Shown: positions 33,251 to 45,594, counted from the first letter of the stretch. The stretch: 64,000 nt of DNA from Neoceratodus forsteri (GCA_016271365.2 CM057454.1:1166691055-1166755054); one strand, 5' to 3'. Program-made: numbers and translations. The notes: generated from the sequence alone by a model not told the origin.

Positions 33251-34300
33251 ACTTTAAACTGAGATTTATGTGCAAGTCCTCTATGTCAGGCTTAGCAGGA
33301 CGAGGTTGACTCCTCTTTCACTAGTGAGTAATACTGGCGACACCACATGTGTAGACCCTGGCTCAGCATCTACACAGCATAGGCACACAACCTCAATATA
33401 GGCATTCCACAGGAAACTCTACTGTAGTTCACTTCCCTTATGTAGTGGAGTGCACAGGCAGACTAAAGGAATGCAATCCAGATGCAGTACATGCCCCTTA
33501 CGCAGCGGAGTGCACTAGCTACCAGACCAGGAGTCACTGTTATAAAGCAACAGAAGCTGAAGAAGAGCCCCATTTGAAATGAATAGAACCATACCTGCTG
33601 GCCATTCAGTCACCCAGTTCTCTCCCTGAGGTCCCATATCCAGAGCTCAGGTAGCCAGATCTCCAGGAAGCCAACGCTGAATGTAACAGCCACCATTTCA
33701 AGATGTCCCCCACACTTGTCTGTTCCCAGGTCAGCCATTGGCATGCCTTTCTCTTTCCTCATGGACTAGCGCAGGGCTACCACACACGCACGATGACATC
33801 CCATGTCCGCGCATGTGCATTCCTCCTATGGCCACCATCTTAGGAGGGGATATGACACAACTATGCGCAGGTGCGGCAAAGACTGCACCTTCTCTCATGC
33901 GCACCACAATTAAGGCCGCCATCTTAAGAAGGATGCAGGAAAGGGGTGTAAAGGCCCCATAATTGGATACCAGCACCCGAAGTGCCTCTCCACAGGGAAT
34001 AGTATTTGACCCCAAGGTGCATACATGGATCTGTTTTTCCTGTCCAGTGTAAAGGACAGCCAAGAGCACTACTTAAAGGGACTTAAAGACGTAAACACAG
34101 AATTTTCTGCATCATAAGAGAATTATGACAAAAGAAAAAGGCTCTTAAAGGGAAAAATCACTTCCACTGGATGGTAGGAAGATGATTACACAAAGTCTCA
34201 TGCAGGCACACCCATTGGGATGCATAAGGGGCAGGGGCATAAAATGTAGTGGACAACTTTTATAATTGACCAAAGATTAGAAATAACATAACCTTATGCA
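33251..34300. other. Probable L1 5' region and DIRS left part, no gene
   Basis: Likely includes the L1/Tx1 5' untranslated region just above the ORF1 start. Two TGTAGTTCACTTCCCTTATG/CAGTACATGCCCCTTACGCAG-like segments followed by CGGAGTGCAC repeat about 70 bp apart (33425-33510). A GTGCGCATGAGAG-like word (minus strand) near 33895 is repeated in GCGCAGGTGCGG. The 33731-34069 minus frame has no signature. DIRS sequence probably begins somewhere after 34100. Confidence 0.35.
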
Positions 34301-34994
34301 GGCATTTAAGATATGCCCTTACCTGTTTTGTAAATGTCAAAAGCAAGGGAATGCCAGTCACGCAAGACACCAATGTTGCCTCACCAAAAGGGGGTATACT
34401 GCCCAGCATACAAAATGGACAACCCCATACAGGATATGGAGACACAAGAATTTGAAAGACCTGAGCATAGCCTTCCCAGGCAGGAATGGCAGGTCGATCC
34501 AGCGACAGTAGCCCTCCAGAAAGCCACTGCGGCCATGATGGAGAGCCAGCAAACCTTCATGCTCAAACGGCTAGAATGCATGACATCCCTAAGCAACCCC
34601 AGACGACCCACCAGTGGAGCACCCAGGGCAAAAACATCAAAGCAGGACATGACCAACGCACCCCAGCCATAGATCCAGTTACCCCGACGACAGATACCGG
34701 ATGACTTGGAAGACTCCCAGGGGGAAGACCATCCAGAAGAGGAGGAGGAATAAGATGCACCACTAGATAGCGAGCATGAATCTGACCAAGAACTCCCACC
34801 AGAGGAACCACCCGCCAACCCAGAAATGACATTCATAACATCAAAATTGTGCCCCATTAATAGTATAACAGACCTAGTCGAATGGATCCGTACTACACTG
34901 GTATTCAAATTGACACAACCAGCCCCAGAGAGTGAATTAAACCCCATGCTATAACAACCACCAAACAAGAGAAATACTTTCCAGTATGCCCAGC

Positions 34995-37900
34995 ACTAAA
35001 TGACATAATTACCAGCAGATTAGGCCTTATGGTCTATCGAGTCTGCTTAAACCTCAGATCCCTAGTGGGTACTGAGGCCCCCACCCCTTGTGTTCCAGAA
35101 ACCCCTATCATCCATCCCCCCCGAGCCAGACCATCATCTGATACATCCGCTTTCTGTGTCTGTCCCACCCTCTCTTGAAGCCCTCCACTGTGGATCTCTG
35201 AACCAGCTCACCAGGCAGCACGTTCCAAGGATCCACCACCCTCTCAGTGAAAAACCTCCTCCTCTTTTCCCCCCTCACCCTTCTACCTTCCAACTTCAAA
35301 CCATGTCCTCTGGTGATACCTCCCTGCTTTAGTCTAAAGATCCCCTCCGTGTTTACCCTATTTATTCCCTTGAGGTACTTGAAGACCTCAATCATGTCCC
35401 CCCTGTCTCTTCTCTCCTCCAATAAAAACAGGCAGAGCTCCTCAAGTCTGTCCTTATACGTCAAATCCCCTAGTCCTCGTATCATCTTAGTTGCCCTCCT
35501 CTGTACCCTCTCCAGGAGCAGTATGTCCCTCTTCAAGTGTGGTCTCCAGTACTGTACACAGTACTCAAGGTGTGGTCTAACCAATACATTGTACAGTGGC
35601 AGAATCACTTCCCTGCTCCTAGAGGTGATCCCCCTTACGATGCTTTGCTAGCCGCTCTCCTGCACTGCTGGAAGTTATTCATACATACATACATGCATCC
35701 ATCATGACCCCTAGGTTTTTTTCCCCTGTTGAGGCCTCCAGCGCCTCACCTCCCAGGTTGTACCTGTGTTTAGGGTTTCCCCACCCAAGATGTGATATCT
35801 TGCACTTGGTGATATTGAAATTTAATTTCCATGTGTGAGCCCACCTCTCCATGGTGTCCAGGTCCCATTACAGGGCCAACCTCACCTCTTCCCCCTCAAC
35901 AACTGCTCCCATCTTGGAGTCATCAGCAAAGAGACTCATTTCACAACCTATATCCTCCCTGATGTCCGAAATGTATGCATTAAACAGGATTGGACCCAGG
36001 ACTGAGCCCTGTGGCACCCCACTACCGACCTCTCAAGGGTTCGAGAGCTCCCCACTGACCACTACTCTGAGTGTGTCCAGCTAGCCAGTTTTCAATCCAT
36101 CTGACCATCAAAGGGCCTACTCCCAACCCCGTCAGTTTCTCCACCAGACCATTGTGGGGGACAGAGTCGAATGCCTTGCTGAAGTCCAAGAATAGTATAT
36201 TCACAGGCTTTCCCTTGTCCAGTTCTGATGTTACCCATTTATAGAACTCCACAAGATTAGTTTGACATGATCTACCTGACACAAACCCATGTTGCCGACT
36301 ATCCAGACCTCCCACCTCCTCCAAGTACACCCCCAATCATTCCTTTAGTATACTCTCCATTAATTTTCCCACCACTGAGGTCAAACTAATGGGTCTATAG
36401 TTACCTGGTACTTTCCTCGACCCCACTTTATGGATTGGCACCACATGTGCCTCTCGCCAATCCCTAGGTACCTCCTGTCTCAAGTGACCTGTTGAAGAGC
36501 TCGCCAGGGGTGCAGCCAGTATGTCCGCCAATTCCCATAGTACTCTCAGATGAATGCCATCTGGCCCAGGAGATTTATCTTTCTTTAGGCCCTTAAGGGC
36601 TAACCACACCCTTTCGGTGGAGATAGCATCATCCGTCCCCTCCAACTTACTGGCCTTTTTATCCTTATCCAGATGTGACACCCTTGGGGTGCCTCTCCCT
36701 CCCTCTTGTTCCATTTCTGCTGCTTCACTGATCCCACTCACTACTGCTTCTATCCCCATCATGCCTTGCTTTGTAGATATCCCATCCCTCTCCCTAGTGA
36801 ACACAGAGGCAAAGTTCTGGTTTAATACCTCTGCCTGGTCCCTCGCCTCTTCCACCCACCCTCCTTCTGATATCAACCTGCCAGGATGGCCCTTAGTTTT
36901 TCTCCACTCCCCAATGTACTGGAAGAACCCCTTTTCTCCTTTCTGTATCCCCTGTGCCAGCTGTTGCTCTTTACTGGACTTTGCCCCCCGCACCATCTGG
37001 GTGACTTTTCTAGATGCAAGATGGGACATTTCCTTTTCCCTGTCCCCTCTCATTGTTTTATATTTTTTGTAGGCAGCCTTCTTTTCTATGACCACTACCT
37101 GAACCTCACTGGACCACCAGCATGGTTTATGTGACCTTGCTCTCTTATGCTTCACCTTAGTACAGGTCCTGACTGCCTCATGAAGTCCCTGTTTTATGAC
37201 CGCCCATCCCTTTTCAACATTTGTCATTGTTGTAATCCCCTTCAAGTGATCCTTCAGAATATTTCCCATGCCCACAAGGTCTACCCCCCTGAAGTCCACT
37301 GCCAGTCTCCTAGATCTCTCCCCCTTCCCTCCATGCTCATTTGAAACCAGACAGTATTGTGGCCGCTCCCAGTCGGGGGATCCTCTACAACCAGGTCCCT
37401 TACCAGATCCCCATCCGCCAGAACCACGGCCAGGACATGCCCCTCCCTTGTGGGCTCCATCTCGTGCTGTGTTAAGAACACATCCTGGAAGCCGTCCAGC
37501 AGCCTCTGCTTCTTGGCCACCTTAGAGGACATGGTTCCCCAGTTTGTACCTGGCATATTAAGGTCCCCCATCAACACCACTCCTTCCCCTTTTGGTCCAC
37601 ACTGAGCGATGATGTTGTCCAGCAAACCATCCTCCAGAACATCACCCATCCCGGGGGGCCTATACTACACCCAGCTTGACCTTACCTCCTGCCGGGGTTC
37701 GTAAGGTGACCCATAGGGCCTCCACGTTTCCCTCTGCCTCTTCTACCCTAGCAATTTCTATGTCATCTATAATGAACATAGCCACTCCACCACCTCTGCT
37801 CTCCTTTCTGTCCTTCCTAAGCATAGTGTACCCCAGCATGTTTAGGTCCCAGTCATGGTTTTTGTTGGCCCACGTTTCCGTGACCGACGCCACATCCACC

Positions 37901-38055
37901 CCCCCGAACAGCATAGCCTGGAACTTTGGCAACTTGTTTCCCAAGCTCCTGGCATTTACTAACACCACCCCCACCCCTTATCCCTGATCCCCTTTGTCGA
38001 ACCCCACCCAGGTTCCTTATACTTCCATCCACCCTCTGCTCCTCCTTTGTTGTTT
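34995..38055 (-). mobile_element. CR1 LINE copy c, almost complete ORF2, inside DIRS gag
   Basis: A minus-strand CR1 lacking only the 5' part. The tail (ATAGACCATAAGGCC ... CTGCTGGTAATTATGT, minus strand) resembles that of copy b. A (CATA)n microsatellite lies at 35676-35699 in the region between RT and thumb. Its insertion split the DIRS gag, so it is younger than that element. Boundaries are known to about 50 bp. Confidence 0.8.
35108..37990 (-). pseudogene. CR1 ORF2 (endonuclease + reverse transcriptase)
   Basis: Endonuclease: VVLVNARSLGNKLPKFQ (37970), ASVTETWANKNHDWDL (catalytic Glu), VLMGDLNMPGTNWG (37575) and GSGHNTVWF. Linker: CWWSSEVQVVVIEKKAAYKK. RT: LKKDKSPGPDGIHLRVL, NYRPISLTSVVGKLMES, then a stop (36337). 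Motif A is FLDFSKAFDSVPH (36190); motif B is damaged near 36025. Motif C reads SLFADDSKMG (about 35930), intact. Thumb/C-term: LVRPHLEYCVQYWRPHLKRD to RRRFFTERVVDPWNVLPGEL, ending at 35108. Only a handful of breaks (near 37650, 37300, 36337, 36022, 35650), so it is one of the better preserved CR1 copies here. It acts by target-primed reverse transcription when intact. Confidence 0.88.
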
Positions 38056-38960
38056 AGAAAAGGGAGTAACTTGATCCAACTAGACTCTGCAAAAAATAGG
38101 CATGGCACGTGACAGAATGTACCCATTACAGGAGAACAAGATGAAAACTTGGTGTTCGGCACCAAGGATATATCCAAAGATCATGGGGTTCAACAAAAGA
38201 ACAGTTCTACCAGCCGAAGGCACAGCCACACTAAAAGATCCAGTAGATAAGAGAATGGAAGAATTACTCAAGAAGATGTACGAGTTCACAGGTCAGCCAG
38301 TGAGAGCCTCTACCACCACATTTTACACTTCACGTGCCCTAATCAGATGGCTAGAGGAGATTTCAAAGAAACTACCCCCAAAATCACAGGAGACAGAACT
38401 GTTACAATACTCCTACTGGCAGCTAAATACATGGGGGACATGTCAGTGGACACTCTGAAGATCAACACCAGGTCAGCAACAGTAGCCAATAGGGCCAGAT
38501 GAGCTCTATGGCTAAAACTATGGGACACCGACAATGAGTCCAAGGATAGACTACACAAACTCCCATTTCAAGGAGAAAGGGTATTTGGAGAGGGACTCCA
38601 GGAATTTCTGAGACATTGTGGCCAAGGGAAGGATCACAAAGTCGATAAGGACTCTAGCTACCTGCCATCACACCAGGGAAGGTCCTACGGACACCGATCT
38701 AAGGGAGATAGGAGATACATCAGTAATTTTCACGACAGAAGGAACACTACCCAGGGCAAGTACAACTACCAAAGCAAAGGAACAGGCAGCCACCTGATCT
38801 AAAATATATACTTTCACAAAACACTATAGATTGGACACTCAGGTTCCAGAGAAAAACTCTTTCAGCCATAAGGTTTTAATGACCGCCACATTAACAGCGT
38901 ATACAGCATCTGCCCCCCGACCCTAAAGCTAGAGTACTGCTTTTGAATCACCCAAAGGTA

Positions 38961-39454
38961 AGGATTCTGGGAGTGCCATGGATATACAGGCAACACAATG
39001 GTAGTTTACTCACCTGGTAAAGGTGATTATGTTACTGTATATCCATGGCACTCCGGCCCACCCGGGGGAGCATGCTTGGAGGCATCGCACATAAATTAAA
39101 AAGAGAATAATGACAACATAAGAATATTTGCATTTTAAACATTGCAGAATGGTCCACTGAAAAGGAATAATTTGAAAATGTGATTATTTAGATAGTTTAG
39201 ATTCCTCGAAATTGTCCCTAGAGTTATATTTTATTGTCTGTGCATACATCTAATAAGTTATTTTACAGCTCTGGAAGTATTGAAACTGAAGATAACAGGG
39301 ATGGAGACAGGGCTTGGTAGTAGATTGAAATCCGATCTTCGGTCACATGTACATCAAGCAGCCTATCAGGTGTACATAACTAAGGTAAGGATTCCTGGGA
39401 GTGTCATGGATATAAAGTAACACAATCACCTGTACCAGGTGAGTAAACTACCAT
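38961..39454. repeat. DIRS-type inverted repeats
   Basis: Arm 1 GGAGTGCCATGGATATACAG (38970) pairs with arm 2 CTGTATATCCATGGCACTCC (39035-39054), with the spacer GGTAGTTTACTCACCTGGTA between. A third copy at 39384-39454 (GGGAGTGTCATGGATATAAA ... CAGGTGAGTAAACTACC) repeats arm 1 joined to the reverse complement of the spacer, so it is the whole hairpin half in inverse orientation. DIRS elements end in inverted terminal repeats and carry an internal region complementary to their termini; this arrangement fits that, with the polymerase and recombinase part deleted. Confidence 0.65.
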
Positions 39455-39689
39455 TTTGAGTGTTGTTACTGAACTGAGGCAATGGGTTTGAATAAAGAAA
39501 GTGCTACATGCTAAAGTGCTTTCTTTATGTTAGTACAGCACTAGCGTCGCTCAGACTACAGGAGTAATCCTGTTTCCATGATTATGATTGGCACTTTGGT
39601 CTTACAGTGTAAAACAAAAGTGGTTGTACTGAGCCAATGTGGACACAGGATTTATTTTACCCATTTTATAAAAGCACTATTCATTTGCT
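39455..39689. other. Short stretch without gene
   Basis: Contains an imperfect hairpin AAGAAAGTGCT...AAGTGCTTTCTT (39498-39527). No coding signature. Confidence 0.4.
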
Positions 39690-40340
39690 TTTGGTGATAT
39701 TTGATATCTTTTATGTTGGCTTGCATGCGCAAGCAACATCTTGCGGTAGTTGCACTGTGGTAGCACTTTCAAAAGTGTGTCAGTGTTGTGGTGAATCCAG
39801 GGGATGCTTTAGCTGGTTTGTCCCTCAGCCACCAACCAGTGAGCATGCTGCCGATGACAGCAGTTTCAGAGAGAGCCACAAACTTGAAACAAATCCACCG
39901 CTGCAATGAGAGACAGGCTCATCATTGCAGCGGCAGATCTGACACTCTTCCATTAAGTGCCATTCATGATGAAACATTTCAATAAACATGGCAGTGACTC
40001 TCACTGTCCTCCTCTTACAATCCCTAGAAAGCTGACTTCGGGGGTGCCCAGTCCCCTTGTCAGCATGCCCCTTCCCCAGTTCAGATTGTTTGCTGATGGG
40101 GATGCCCAATTCCACTCAGCATAATGCCCCGCCGGTTTCATTTGTCTGCCGAGGTGGTGCCCAATCCCCCTAACACAGACACATTTTCTTTCTCGATGGG
40201 GTGACCAATCTCTATTGGCTCCAGCCCCCCCCCAAAATAAAAATGATGTGGCACACTGGGAGCCCACCCTAGTGTGTCCAAGGTAGTTCTGTAACCTGTT
40301 AAAAAAGAACCTTCCCCCAAAGTTTTTTTTTTTTCAGCTG
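39690..40340 (-). repeat. Composite GC-rich interspersed repeat, copy 2 (inverted)
   Basis: Read on the minus strand from 40340. ACACTAGGGTGGGCTCCCAG...GTGCCAC matches the GCTGGGGTGGGCTCCCAG unit at 9284. There are four units with a GGGATTGGGCACC-like block (ends near 40210, 40164, 40110, 40050). Then comes a perfect hairpin (39933-39898), and finally GCGCATGCAAGCCAACATAAAA near 39735-39712, matching the block at 9801-9822. Copy 2 is shorter and less GC-rich than copy 1. Confidence 0.65.
39898..39933. repeat. Perfect 12-bp hairpin
   Basis: CCGCTGCAATGA (39898-39909) pairs with TCATTGCAGCGG (39922-39933), 12-nt loop. Positional equivalent of the hairpin at 9662-9699 in copy 1, but with different stem sequence. 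Confidence 0.8.
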
Positions 40341-43300
40341 TAAGCAAGAAAATGGTCCCTCATTGTCCACAGCACCCACTCCCCTGGTTTTCCATTTTTA
40401 CCAGTAACACCGGTAACAATCACGGAATCCTGCTTGGTTTGTGGATTTTGAATTCTTGTACCGGTGCCTCACGGAAATTGCATGTCACTGCACAGAATCT
40501 CTAAGATTTCAGCATCTTTTTACATTTTTTTATTTTCTCTTTCTATGCCCCCTTCTCACAGCATCAGTCTCCACTTTTCAGAGATCCCTAGGCTGGGTAT
40601 CCCCTAGCTTCAACCTCAGGTAATACTCAGGAGCTCCTGTGTGCCTGCCCCTATCCTGCCTGAGTTGTACCCCCTCCAGGTGGGAAGGGAGGGGACCCCA
40701 GGTCACCCCTCCACACTCCCTTAGTGTGGGTTGGGTAGCCCAGTGGGTCCCTCATGGAGCTTGGTTATGAAGTCTGGGGCACTTGGGTCCCTTCTGCCAG
40801 TGGCCAATGTGGGGTGATTGTTCCTGGTTTTCTGGTCTCTGTCCCTGAGAGCACCAGCACTAGAGGAGATCTAAGGAGGTAGGACACATAGAGACATGCC
40901 ACTGCTCCAGATCCTGGCTAGCTTCCTTCCCTCCTGATCACTCTGCAGCACCATTGCACCACCACCCATGGTCACACAGGTGGTGGTAAAGCAGCAGGAC
41001 CTGCAGCACACCCTCCCCTGAGGAGGAAAGCAGTCCCCCGGGTGCTCGATCCTACTCCCCTGGCCAGACCTCCAGCAACCCGAGTTCACTTCCGACCCTG
41101 GGTCGCTGGCATTGCAAGCAGTACTGCTACTGCAGTGCCAGTGGGCTGACCCAGATTTCAGCATCTTAAAATGAATGCTGCTGTGCTTCACATTCTTTCT
41201 GTTTTGCTGTGTATAGTCAGTAAGGAAATCACCTGCACTGCTTTGTTGTAATCAGCCATTCAGTTTAACCACACATGCTTCCCACCAACATCTCCATCAC
41301 CTAAGGGCTGCTTTCCTTCCTGAAACCACAGTTTTCATGTAGTATGTGCCTAAGAGTCTACAAGCATCAGCACACATGGGCAAGGCCACTGGAAAATTGC
41401 AAGAAAAGTAACCTGAAATTGCAGAGATTTTTTGCAAAACTTGCTGGGAAATTGCAGTTATTCTATAGATCCGGAGTGCTTCACAATAAATCCTTTACTG
41501 TTTTCTACAGCATATATTAGTCAGCATAAACTACTAAATGAATACACTGACACTTGAATATGTTTTAAAATATGAAAAAAAAATTCTGTTTCTAACATGA
41601 ATCCTAAACGGATAAGATGTGTTGCCTCTTCCAAAATGTAAAAACATCTGCCTCATACAGTGCTAGATTCTATTTAGTGAGCCACAGAAAATCTATATTA
41701 AATAAATCAAGAATAAACAAATGTTATCTGTTTCTGGATGTAGAATAATGAAGCCTGATCAAAAGCTATTTACAGTTCTGTTAACTATTCACCAGCTTTG
41801 GTGTAAGAAAAAATAAGCAGATGGAGTGGCAAATAGTTCAGTTTTAGTAAAATGTTGTTAAGTGTTTCATGTTCATAATTTGTACTGTAGGTACTGTGCA
41901 CTATTATTAAAATCATATATTAAAACATTACATATGGGTGTTATTATGGCTGGCAGTATAGTCTTGGTTAGATTAACAAACAATGATTGAACTGGGTACA
42001 TCCAGCAGACTTGGGTTTGAGTCCCACAATCTCCACTTGCATACTGTGAGACTCAAAACAAGTCACTTAACCTCCCCAGTGCTTCTAGGTTACTCCTGAA
42101 AACATCTAGTTCTGCCTAGTGGGCCTTACCTGGTTTACAAGGAATAAATATAAAGAATACCAATATATGTTTAGTACTACATCATAGAATAGTAGTCAGG
42201 GTACCATGTAATTTTCTTGAGTTTTACTTGGGCTGCAATGATTTTGTATAGGTAAAGTTATATGTTCAACTACATTTTATGTGTTTTATAAGCTTGTTTT
42301 TAGATTTTAGTCAGGTTTTTTTTGTATTCTTTGCATATGAGCATCTTGGCCGTAGATTGCTAATGCAGGATCACTGTTACCAACTAGCTTATTCAAGTTT
42401 ATAATCAGCAGGGCCATCCAAAATCCTCAGTTGTTTGAATGCAAACTAGTCTGAATGAAAGTATGTTCACAAGGAAAAGGCTGTCTTATTACTTATGAAA
42501 AGACTTCACAGTCAGCACCCCATTTAGGTGAATTGGATCATTTGCACCTTTTTCTCCCACCTGCTGTTTCAGTCTGTGTGATAACAAAAAGTTTTCTGAT
42601 AGATTACTTCAACAAAAAGCAAATGTTAAGTATTTAAGAGTACTTAAGTTTGGCCAGTAGATTTTGAAAGCACATTCAATGACATACAGAAGGTAAGACC
42701 CCAGGGGCTGTATGATGTTGGTGGGCAGATTGGTGCTCAATTCACATCTGAGCTCAGACATGAAAACTGGGAGACACCCTTTTCATGGACACCAAGTAAA
42801 AAAAAAAGCATCCACATGTCTGGGAGGTGCATGAATCCATTTGAAGGTCCTCCACTAATCACTTGTGGATTTTTTAGGTGAAGATACTTTATTTCAAAGA
42901 AACAAATTCAAGCATTTTTTTTGCTCCTCCTACCCCCTGGCCATCCACTCCTTCAGGCCTACCAAGGCCCCCTACCACCGCTGCTGAGTCCTGACCACCA
43001 TCCACTGCCCCTTACTGCTGTGCTACCAGGTAACCCAAAGTAACCCTTCATTGAGTGGGCCCCTACCCCTGTGGGAGGCTACCATGGGAGGAGAATTGCC
43101 CCAGAGAGCTTCATGTGTATTCTGGGTATGGCAGGGGTCAGAACGGACACATGTCTGGGGCTTCCAGCTTATGGAGGGACCAGCAACCATCCTTTGGTTG
43201 GTCAGCGGGTGTTTTCCCATTTTCTTGGGAGCGTGATAGGGCACATAATGTCAAGGCACAAGCGGACGTTCATCATGCTGCCTCCCGCAGTGAGGGCTGA

Positions 43301-43614
43301 CGTGTTGTTGTGCCTCTGGCCTCCACCAGGAGCCAGCAAATGCTGAGCCTTGAACCCACCCTCACTCCCAGGAGAAGGTGAGTGGTCGTTGGACACTCAA
43401 ACCTTCGCCCTCCAGCTGGCCCCCCAACACCCAAGTCTATTCCCTAACCCTGGTCAGTGGTGTCACAGGCAGAAATCCAATTCAGGCAGTTAAATTATAG
43501 ATAGGAAAAAACAAAGATATTCCACCATAGTGGTGGTGGTTCAGATTAATTCACATCTGAGTTCTAACAAGCAAAGACACCAAGTAATTTGTAACGTGTG
43601 CCTGTGGGGTGTGG
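40341..43614. other. Long stretch without recognisable gene
   Basis: Apart from one MIR-like SINE (41950-42140) I see no element or coding signature. 41200-42700 is AT-rich and looks unique; 42900-43450 is GC-richer with short overlapping frames on both strands but no domain. This is the best place to look for upstream exons of the gene ending at 47106, though I could not identify any. Confidence 0.4.
41950..42140 (+). mobile_element. MIR-like (CORE) SINE
   Basis: GGCAGTATAGTCTTGGTTAG (A-box area), B box GGTTTGAGTCC (42014-42024), then ACTGTGAGACTCAAAACAAG and TCACTTAACCTCCCCAGTGC, the CORE block. Same class as 22075-22205, opposite strand. Confidence 0.75.
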
Positions 43615-43985
43615 GTGCTGAAGAATGGGGATCATAGTACTGTCACTACTGCCATCACCCCAGAGGGACGTGGACTGCATTGTTACTACTGCCATCACAC
43701 CGAAGGGTTGGGGGCTGTAGTGCTTCTGCCATCACCACTGGTGGATGGGAAATGTAGTACTGCTGTCTTCACACCTAAGGGATGGGGTCCACAGTGCTGC
43801 TGCTTCTGTCACACCTGAGGGGAGGGAGGTTATAGTGCTGTTGCTGCTGCCATCACACCAGCGGGATAGGGGGCTGTAGTGCTGTTGGTGCTGCCATCGC
43901 ACCTGAGGGATGTGGCTGTAGTGCTGCTTCCATCACACCTTCCAGATGGAGCTGTAGTGCTGCTGCTGCTGCCATCACATCTTGT
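43615..43985. repeat. GCTGTAGTGCTGCTGCTGCC minisatellite
   Basis: About eight imperfect units of 45-55 bp, each with TGCTGCCATCACACC then a G-rich spacer and CTGTAGTGCTG. Both strands show frames only because of the repeat. Confidence 0.8.
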
Positions 43986-44399
43986 ACCTAAAATAACTTT
44001 AAATTGGTACACGGATGGAAGGATGTGCAATAGTGGAGGTCAAAATTGCTAAAATGCATGTTAGCAGAGTTAAAAATTGTTAAATAAAGTACACAGAACC
44101 AAATACCGGTAAAACCGGATTTTGGCTTAGCAGACACCAGTGACAATACCGTTTTTTACAATGTGCAAACTGGAATATGCCCTTTCTCAATCCTGGAAAA
44201 CCAGTGTCCCTGCATACGGGGGCAAAATGTTGGCCAGGCTGTGAAGTTGTGAAGAAAATTAAATGTATGAACTTGGAAATAAGACTTTCTGTGTGGAATA
44301 AATTGCAACTAAATGAAAAACAAAAACAAAGGTAATGCTGTTTGGGACTGCACAGTGGTTTAGCCAGAGAGGAGGAAGACATGTGCATCTTGGGTAGCA
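43986..44399. other. Stretch without recognisable gene
   Basis: AT-rich; no gene or element recognised. The minus-strand frame at 44080-44400 lacks any domain. Confidence 0.35.
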
Positions 44400-45148
44400 A
44401 TGGGAGTGGGATTTCTGGGGTAAGTATTTAGGTATTTATTTGGACCCTACCCTGAATTTAATTGGACATTTATATATGATTAGTAATAAAATAAGTCAGA
44501 AATTAGGTTTCTTATACAGAAATATCAATGCTTTAACTGACGAGGCTAGAATAATAATAGCAAAACAAATATTAATTCCAGTTTTAGACTACAGGTCAGT
44601 TCTGTAAACCAAGGGAGTACATTTCAAAGTATCAAATGATTCTGAATAGTATTTGTAGGCTTGGTTTGAGGGCCCCCATAAGGACCCATCATTGCCTATT
44701 GTACAACAGATTGAAAATGTTGCCTGCTTGGCAGAGAGTAGAATACCTCGTTGCTGTGTTTGCTCAGAGGATTTATCAAAGCACATTACCAAATTGTTTA
44801 AGAAATTTATCAGACATCAGCACTTTGCTTGAAAAGAAATGGTATAGACATGTTGTTTTACCCTAATTCTATAAAATTGGAAATAAGTAAGCATCCTTTT
44901 ACTTGGTATGGTACCACCGTACTAAATGGTTTTACAGCAGTAATCAAGACAGCACATAATTTAAAGCACTTGAAGAGGTTGCTGAGAGCACATTATGACA
45001 GTTCTAATTCCTGTACTTGTATTTGTAATGTAAATTAATCTGTACTGTACTGTTTGTATTTTTGTTCCATGTTAAATGTCAGGCATGACTGAAAAAGGAC
45101 TGTGCTCAGTTCACTTTCTCGTTAAAAATAAAAATGAAATGAATGAAA
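44400..45148 (+). pseudogene. L2/CR1-group LINE, RT C-terminal end
   Basis: GKYLGIYLDPTLNLIGHLY ... KISQKLGFLYRNINALTDEA ... LIPVLDYRSVL is the region after the YADD motif (YLG..LD......H......K...L..L.R.......R..L....+.P.LDY). A frame change then gives RTHHCLLYNRLKMLPAWQRV and, at the end, LKHLKRLLRAHYD (45005). The element closes with GTTAAAAATAAAAATGAAAT and (GAAT)n near 45120-45148. The palm and endonuclease are missing, and there are several stops. Confidence 0.75.
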
Positions 45149-45189
45149 TAACCCTCACTTCTCTAACCCAGCAGACAGTGCCCCACCAT

Positions 45190-45545
45190 CCCACTCTCCC
45201 CATCCCATCCCCGAGTTGGTGATTGGCGCAGCGCTCTGCTCTCCAACATGGACAACCACCAACTGAACTGTCTTGTTATGAATGAGCGCGTACCTGAATA
45301 AGTATAAGCTCATTTATTGACATGACAGCAGAAGGGGCCCTCTATGCCATTCCCTTCCCCCATCATGACCCCAATACAGCATCTGGGACAGCCCTCCACT
45401 CTCTACCACAGTCAGCTGCTGACTGTGGGCTGTCACATGTTAGGGCTGAGAATGAGTGTGTACTTCTACAAGAACATACTCATTCATTGACATGAACTGT
45501 CAGCAGCTGCCTGTGGTGGAGATTGGAGGGCTGGGCCAGTCCCGA
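45190..45545. repeat. Foldback element, two related copies
   Basis: 45388-45540 folds: CAGCCCTCCACTCTCTACCA pairs with TGGTGGAGATTGGAGGGCTG, CAGTCAGCTGCTGAC with CTGTCAGCAGCTGCC, and at the tip AATGAGTGTGT...ACATACTCATT. The preceding 45195-45330 is a diverged copy of half of it (AATGAGCGCGT...AAGCTCATT, TTATTGACATGACAGCAG). Confidence 0.65.
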
Positions 45546-45594
45546 GCTTGGGGATGGGACTGGGGTGGTGGGGTAATGCCTGCCAGGGTGGGAG

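Larger units (their letters stand above)
34300..38802 (+). pseudogene. DIRS-type gag-like ORF, split by a CR1 insertion
   Basis: Segment 1 (34334-34990) gives MSKARECQSRKTPML, an acidic stretch (EDHPEEEEE) and ITDLVEWIRTTLVF. Segment 2 (38080-38802) has LKDPVDKRMEELLKKMYEF, TSRALIRWLEEISKKLP and SATVANRAR, then ALWLKLWDTDNESKDRL, HKLPFQGERVFGEGLQEFL and a basic tail ending in TAA. The words LKDPVD.R.E.LL, ALWL..W..D..SK..L..LPF.G...FG are the DIRS1-family ORF1 (gag-like) signature known from amphibians and fish. Stops at PQP*, EEEEE* and R*ALW plus the CR1 (34995-38055) break it. The expected reverse transcriptase, methyltransferase and tyrosine recombinase are absent; inverted repeats follow at once (38961). 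Confidence 0.75.

Noticed and set aside
34381..34968. 195-codon Ser-rich minus-strand frame
   Set aside because: Antisense shadow of the DIRS gag-like frame.
36554..37072. 172-codon plus-strand frame
   Set aside because: Antisense shadow of the CR1 ORF2 linker and RT region.
43023..43396. Cluster of overlapping frames on both strands around 43.0-43.4 kb as a gene
   Set aside because: Five frames of similar length over the same GC-richer stretch, no splice or domain support.
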